Shown: positions 7,229 through 10,053 of the stretch, one piece after another
Layout of the letters: the number at the start of each line of letters is the position of its first letter
Numbering within the stretch: position 1 is the first letter of the stretch
Assembly: GCA_007126835.1 (NCBI GenBank)
Contig: SLAO01000157.1
Coordinates: forward strand, 1 to 10,053
Origin: Nitriliruptorales bacterium
Lineage (GTDB): Bacteria > Actinomycetota > Nitriliruptoria > Euzebyales > Egibacteraceae
Length of the DNA: 10,053 nucleotides
Reading direction: 5' to 3'
The notes under the pieces: model-generated
Seen by the model: only the letters and a program-made list of their open reading frames with translations
What the model was told of the DNA's origin: nothing
Database searches by the model: none
Translations under genes and position numbers: made by a program

Positions 7229-7250
7229 GCCTCGGGACCGAGGCTCGGTC
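7229..7250 (-). terminator. Hairpin after ppk1 with overlapping 15-bp palindrome
   Basis: GCCTCGG (7229-7235) and CCGAGGC (7238-7244) are perfect inverted copies 27-42 nt past the ppk1 stop, forming a 6-bp stem with a 4-nt loop. A second perfect dyad, GACCGAG-G-CTCGGTC (7236-7250), shares one arm, so two mutually exclusive structures exist. There is no U-run. This is the best candidate for the ppk1 transcript end; the second dyad could instead be an operator. Confidence 0.35.
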
Positions 7251-7270
7251 GTCTACAGGTCGTAGCAGGG

Positions 7271-9445
7271 CTAGCGAACGTGGGCGTCGCTGGCGCGGGC
7301 GGCGGCCTCGGCCATCAGCTCACCCTGGCTGTCTCGCGGTGATTCGCCGTCCTCGGGAACCCGCCTCCGCCACGACCCGTCCGGGTCGAGATGCCACGCG
7401 TTGACGTTGTCGGCGAGCATGAGGTCGAGGATGCGGAGGATCTGGCTGGCGAGGGCAGGGCGCTCGATCGGGACCATCGCCTCGACCCGGCGGTCGAGGT
7501 TGCGCGGCATCCAGTCGGCTGAGCCGATGTAGAGATCGTCCGGGCCGAACTGCATGATCCGGGCGTGCTCGAGGTAACGGCCCACGATCGAGACGACGCG
7601 GATCCGGTCGCTGACCCCACCGACGCCGGGGCGCAGGCCGCAGATCCCGCGGAGCACGAGATCGACGCGCACGCCGGCGCACGACGCCTCGTACAGCTTG
7701 CGGATCAGCGCCGAATCGATCAGCGAGTTCAGCTTCACCCGGATGAGGCCCTGCCGCTCGCCGGCGCGATGCACTGCGATCTCGCGGTCGATCAGCCGCG
7801 TGATGCGCTCGCGCAACGCCACCGGGGCCACCAGCAGCTTGCGGTAGGTGTCGTGGCGGGCGTAGCCGGTGAGGAAGTTGAACAAGTCGGTGAGGTCGGC
7901 GCCGAGCCCCTCGTCGGCCGTCAGGAGGCCGAGGTCGGTGTACACCCGGGCCGTCTTCGGGTTGTAGTTGCCGGTGCCGATGTGGCAGTAGCGGCGGATC
8001 CCCGACGGCTCTCGGCGCACGATCAGCGAGGTCTTGGTGTGGGTCTTCAGGCCCACGACCCCGTAGACGACGTGGACGCCGGCCTTCTCCAGCTCGCGCG
8101 CCCAGAGGATGTTAGCCTCCTCGTCGAAGCGCGCCTTGAGCTCGACCATCACGACGACCTGCTTGCCACGTTCGGCAGCACGCACCAGTGCGTGGACGAT
8201 CGGCGAGTCCCCGCTGGTGCGGTAGAGGGTCTGCTTGATCGCGAGCACGTCGGGGTCGTCGGCCGCGGTGGTGATCAGCCGCTGCACGGTGTGCTCGAAG
8301 CTGTCGTACGGATGGTGGACGAGCAGGTCCTGCTTGCGCAGCACCGCGAAGATGTCCGCGGGCTCCCCCTCCGAATCACTGCGCAGCGCGGGATGGGGGA
8401 CTGGGGTCCACGGCGCGAAGTGCAGCTCGGGGATGTCGAGGTCGGCGATCTCGTCGAGGTCACCGAGGCCGAGATTGCCGGCGATCGGATAGACGTCGTC
8501 GGCGGACACCTCGAGCTCCTCGGTCAGCAGGGCCAGCAGCCAGGCGGGCATCCGCTCGTCCACCTCGAGCCTGACCACCGCACCGAAGCGCCGCTTTCGC
8601 AGTTCGTTCTCGATGGCTAGCAGCAGATCCTCGGCCTCGTCCTCCTCGATGTCGAAATCGGCGTTGCGGGTCACCCGGAAGGCGTAGGACTCCAGGACGT
8701 CGGTTCCGGGGAACAAGCGCCCCAGCCGCGCGGTGATGAGGTCGTCGAGGGGGACGTAGGCGTCAGTGCCCTCGACGGGCACGAAGCGCGGCAGCACCTC
8801 GGGGACCTTGACGCGGGCGAAGCGGCGCTGGCCCGACTTGCGGTCACGCACGGTCACCGCCAACGACAACGACAGGTTCGAGATGTAGGGAAACGGGTGC
8901 CCCGGGTCCACGGCCAGGGGCGTCAGGACGGGGAAGACCTCGTCCTCGAAGTAGCGGTCCAGCGAGATGCGGTGCGACGCGTCGAGCTCGGCAAGCCGCG
9001 TCACGCGCACGCCGTTGCGCGCCAGCAGCGGCTGTAGCTGCTCGTGGAAGGTCTCCTGCGCCGTGACGATCATCGGATGCAGCCGTGCGGCGATGGCGGC
9101 CAGCTGCTCCGAGGGGCTCCTTCCGTCGGCGCTGCGCGTGGTGACCCCGGCGGCCACCTGCTGCTTCAGGCCCGCCACGCGGACCATGAAGAACTCGTCG
9201 AGGTTGGTGTGGAAGATCGACAGGAAGCGCACGCGCTCGAGCAGCGGGATCGTCGCGTCGGTGGCGAGGGTCAGTACGCGGCGGTTGAACTCGAGCCAGG
9301 ACAGCTCCCGGTTGAGGTACAGGGCGGGGTCGTGGAGGTCGATCGGGCTCTCGTCGGTGTCGATGACGTGCGTGTCTGAGGGCAGGAACCGCCCGTCGGC
9401 CCCGCGACGGGGCGACGACCGTTCCGCCGACACGACCTCGCTCAC
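7271..9445 (-). CDS. ppk1: Polyphosphate kinase 1
   Basis: Cytoplasmic or membrane-associated enzyme that reversibly moves the terminal phosphate of ATP onto polyphosphate (EC 2.7.4.1). 724 residues from the GTG at 9445, close to the usual length of 690-720. The N-terminal domain opens with YLNRELSWLEFNRRVL (43-58) and FHTNLDEFFMVRVAGLK (78-94). The head domain spans roughly 150-345. The two phospholipase-D-like C-terminal domains follow, with VELKARFDEEANI (434-446), the autophosphorylated His469 in GLKTHTK, GTGNYNPKTAR (490-500) and the second conserved His627 in RYLEHARI. All key residues are present. The frame stays open upstream to 10039, but that part runs through the divergent gene. 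The 9445 GTG is preceded by GAAGGGAG at 9 nt and gives the normal N-terminus. It is transcribed alone, with a gap before the exporter operon. No Pho box was recognised. Confidence 0.97.
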   Translation of the reverse strand: MSEVVSAERSSPRRGADGRFLPSDTHVIDTDESPIDLHDPALYLNRELSWLEFNRRVLTLATDATIPLLERVRFLSIFHTNLDEFFMVRVAGLKQQVAAGVTTRSADGRSPSEQLAAIAARLHPMIVTAQETFHEQLQPLLARNGVRVTRLAELDASHRISLDRYFEDEVFPVLTPLAVDPGHPFPYISNLSLSLAVTVRDRKSGQRRFARVKVPEVLPRFVPVEGTDAYVPLDDLITARLGRLFPGTDVLESYAFRVTRNADFDIEEDEAEDLLLAIENELRKRRFGAVVRLEVDERMPAWLLALLTEELEVSADDVYPIAGNLGLGDLDEIADLDIPELHFAPWTPVPHPALRSDSEGEPADIFAVLRKQDLLVHHPYDSFEHTVQRLITTAADDPDVLAIKQTLYRTSGDSPIVHALVRAAERGKQVVVMVELKARFDEEANILWARELEKAGVHVVYGVVGLKTHTKTSLIVRREPSGIRRYCHIGTGNYNPKTARVYTDLGLLTADEGLGADLTDLFNFLTGYARHDTYRKLLVAPVALRERITRLIDREIAVHRAGERQGLIRVKLNSLIDSALIRKLYEASCAGVRVDLVLRGICGLRPGVGGVSDRIRVVSIVGRYLEHARIMQFGPDDLYIGSADWMPRNLDRRVEAMVPIERPALASQILRILDLMLADNVNAWHLDPDGSWRRRVPEDGESPRDSQGELMAEAAARASDAHVR

Positions 9446-9565
9446 TGCCTGGCGCTCCCTTCGTGCGTGGGCACATGCTACCGAGGGGGAAACCGCACGA
9501 GCCGGACACCTCGACGGCGAGACCGACATCGTCCCCGTCCGTGGTCTCGCCGGTACCGTGGGGCC
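9446..9565. promoter_or_regulatory. Divergent promoter region of ppk1 and the membrane oxidoreductase
   Basis: 120 bp between two oppositely facing starts. For ppk1, TAGCAT on the minus strand (9475-9480) fits a TANNNT -10 box 29 nt before its GTG. For the + strand gene, TACCGT (9554-9559) fits a -10 box with only 6 nt to the ATG, the arrangement of leaderless transcripts common in actinobacteria. No clear -35 match was found for either. Between them lies the inverted repeat listed separately. Confidence 0.45.
9515..9552. promoter_or_regulatory. Perfect 10-bp inverted repeat, candidate operator
   Basis: CGGCGAGACC (9515-9524) and GGTCTCGCCG (9543-9552) are exact inverted copies with an 18-nt spacer, 28 bp centre to centre. 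The right arm ends one base before the possible -10 box TACCGT of the + strand gene and overlaps the palindrome CGGTACCG (9551-9558). A regulator bound here would occlude that promoter. A terminator is unlikely between two divergent starts. The repeat is observed; operator function is inference. Confidence 0.45.
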
Positions 9566-10053
9566 ATGGTCGATCGACCACCCGCGCACGACGCCAAGCC
9601 GCATGCCGCGCCCACCGACGCCGGGCGGGCCGGGCACGCGCTCGCAGGTTGGGCCAACGCGGCAGCAGGGCTGGGAGCGGCGTGGCTGGCCCTCGGACTC
9701 GGGGAGCTGCTGGCGGGGCTGGTCGATCCGCTGCCCTCGCCGCTGCTGCTGATCGCCACCGCGATCGTCGTCGCGGCTCCACCCGCGCTTGTGGAGTGGT
9801 CCATCGGCAGCTTGGGCACCGGCAGCACGCAGGTGCTGCAGGCAGGGGTGGTCGTGGTGCTCGGTGCGCTCGGGGCCGGTCTCGGCCTCTTGTGGCGACA
9901 GCGTCGCCTCGCCGCGGCCGCCGGCGTCGGGCTGCTCGCCGCAGCCGTCCCCCTCGTCGCCGTCGCGCGGGGTGGCGACGTTGCCACGGCTGCCGCTGTC
10001 GCCGTCGCGATGGCCACGGCCGGCTTGGTGGCGCTGCACGCCCTGAACGGGGC
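9566..10053 (+). CDS. Membrane N-terminal domain of a probable molybdopterin-dependent oxidoreductase, partial
   Basis: Only the first 162 codons are visible; the frame is open at the right edge. After a short hydrophilic start (1-28) there are about five membrane segments near residues 30-53, 57-73, 88-110, 113-135 and 138-160. The pattern WLALGLGELLAGL, a short Pro-rich loop, a segment ending APPALVEWSIGSLGTGSTQVL, then more helices, matches the membrane part found before the sulfite-oxidase-like (YedY/SUOX) molybdopterin domain in actinobacterial oxidoreductases. The catalytic domain and its Cys ligand would lie to the right, so this is recognition of the anchor only. The ATG at 9566 is the first in-frame start, with no good ribosome binding site; TACCGT 6 nt upstream suggests a leaderless message. 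It could otherwise be another multi-pass membrane protein. Divergent from ppk1 with no evident functional link. Confidence 0.65.
   Translation, partial: MVDRPPAHDAKPHAAPTDAGRAGHALAGWANAAAGLGAAWLALGLGELLAGLVDPLPSPLLLIATAIVVAAPPALVEWSIGSLGTGSTQVLQAGVVVVLGALGAGLGLLWRQRRLAAAAGVGLLAAAVPLVAVARGGDVATAAAVAVAMATAGLVALHALNG

Larger units (their letters stand above)
7149..7270. other. 122-bp gap between ppk1 and the exporter operon
   Basis: The gap holds two hairpins in a row (described separately), a TAGCAT element at 7199-7204 (minus strand) that could be the -10 box of the exporter operon, about 50 nt before its GTG, and the GGAGAG ribosome binding site. No convincing -35 box is seen. Both termination of ppk1 and initiation of the operon probably occur here. 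Confidence 0.5.

Noticed and set aside
7565..8620. 351-codon open frame on the + strand
   Set aside because: It lies fully antisense to ppk1, which has all catalytic motifs. Long antisense frames are expected at this GC content, and the translation matches no family I know.
9446..10039. N-terminal extension of polyphosphate kinase to 922 residues
   Set aside because: The extra 198 residues are low-complexity Arg/Gly/Asp/Gln sequence antisense to the divergent membrane gene. The GTG at 9445 has a ribosome binding site and gives the normal PPK1 N-terminus.
1..10053. CRISPR array, tRNA, rRNA, insertion sequence, attachment site or defence system
   Set aside because: No regularly spaced repeats, cloverleaf segments, transposase, integrase or nuclease domains were seen on either strand.

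Overview
The window is GC-rich chromosomal DNA with strong G/C preference at third codon positions, GTG starts, and a full AAGGAGG-type ribosome binding site at one gene. Its protein families (PPK1, a paired ABC exporter with the DDAT / AYRR variant, and a membrane-anchored molybdopterin oxidoreductase) fit a high-GC actinomycete (Actinomycetota). A very acidic lipoprotein tether hints at a saline or alkaline habitat and perhaps a deep-branching lineage such as Nitriliruptoria, but that placement is a guess. I see no rRNA, tRNA, CRISPR array, insertion sequence or phage gene.

Layout from right to left. At the right edge a + strand gene (9566 to beyond 10053) encodes the N-terminal membrane domain of a probable molybdopterin-dependent oxidoreductase. 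It is divergent from ppk1 (polyphosphate kinase 1, minus strand, 7271-9445). The 120 bp between them carries a perfect 10-bp inverted repeat next to a possible leaderless promoter. A 122-bp gap with two small hairpins separates ppk1 from a tightly packed minus-strand operon of three genes. Two ABC exporter half-transporters (5367-7148 and 3517-5370) and a gamma-glutamyltransferase-like Ntn-hydrolase (1919-3520) are joined by two ATGA stop/start overlaps. A 378-bp gap follows. It holds a 41-codon coding-like stretch in frame with the hydrolase stop codon, a GC-rich hairpin, operator-like palindromes and an 8-bp inverted repeat in the leader of the next gene. The last gene (1540 to beyond the left edge) is a family 5 (peptide/nickel type) solute-binding lipoprotein whose permease genes presumably lie further left.

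How the genes may work together. The half-transporters show complementary defects: one lacks the catalytic Glu and switch His, the other has the altered signature. That is expected of a heterodimer with one degenerate and one working ATP site. The coupled hydrolase has lost residues that typical GGT enzymes use to bind glutamate, so it may be an amidase or acylase of another specificity. Export, intracellular hydrolysis of an amide or gamma-glutamyl conjugate, and peptide uptake could form one small metabolite-handling module. This is inference from gene order. ppk1 and the oxidoreductase look like unrelated neighbours. The operon is the least ordinary part of the window, but nothing here is clearly a new kind of system.
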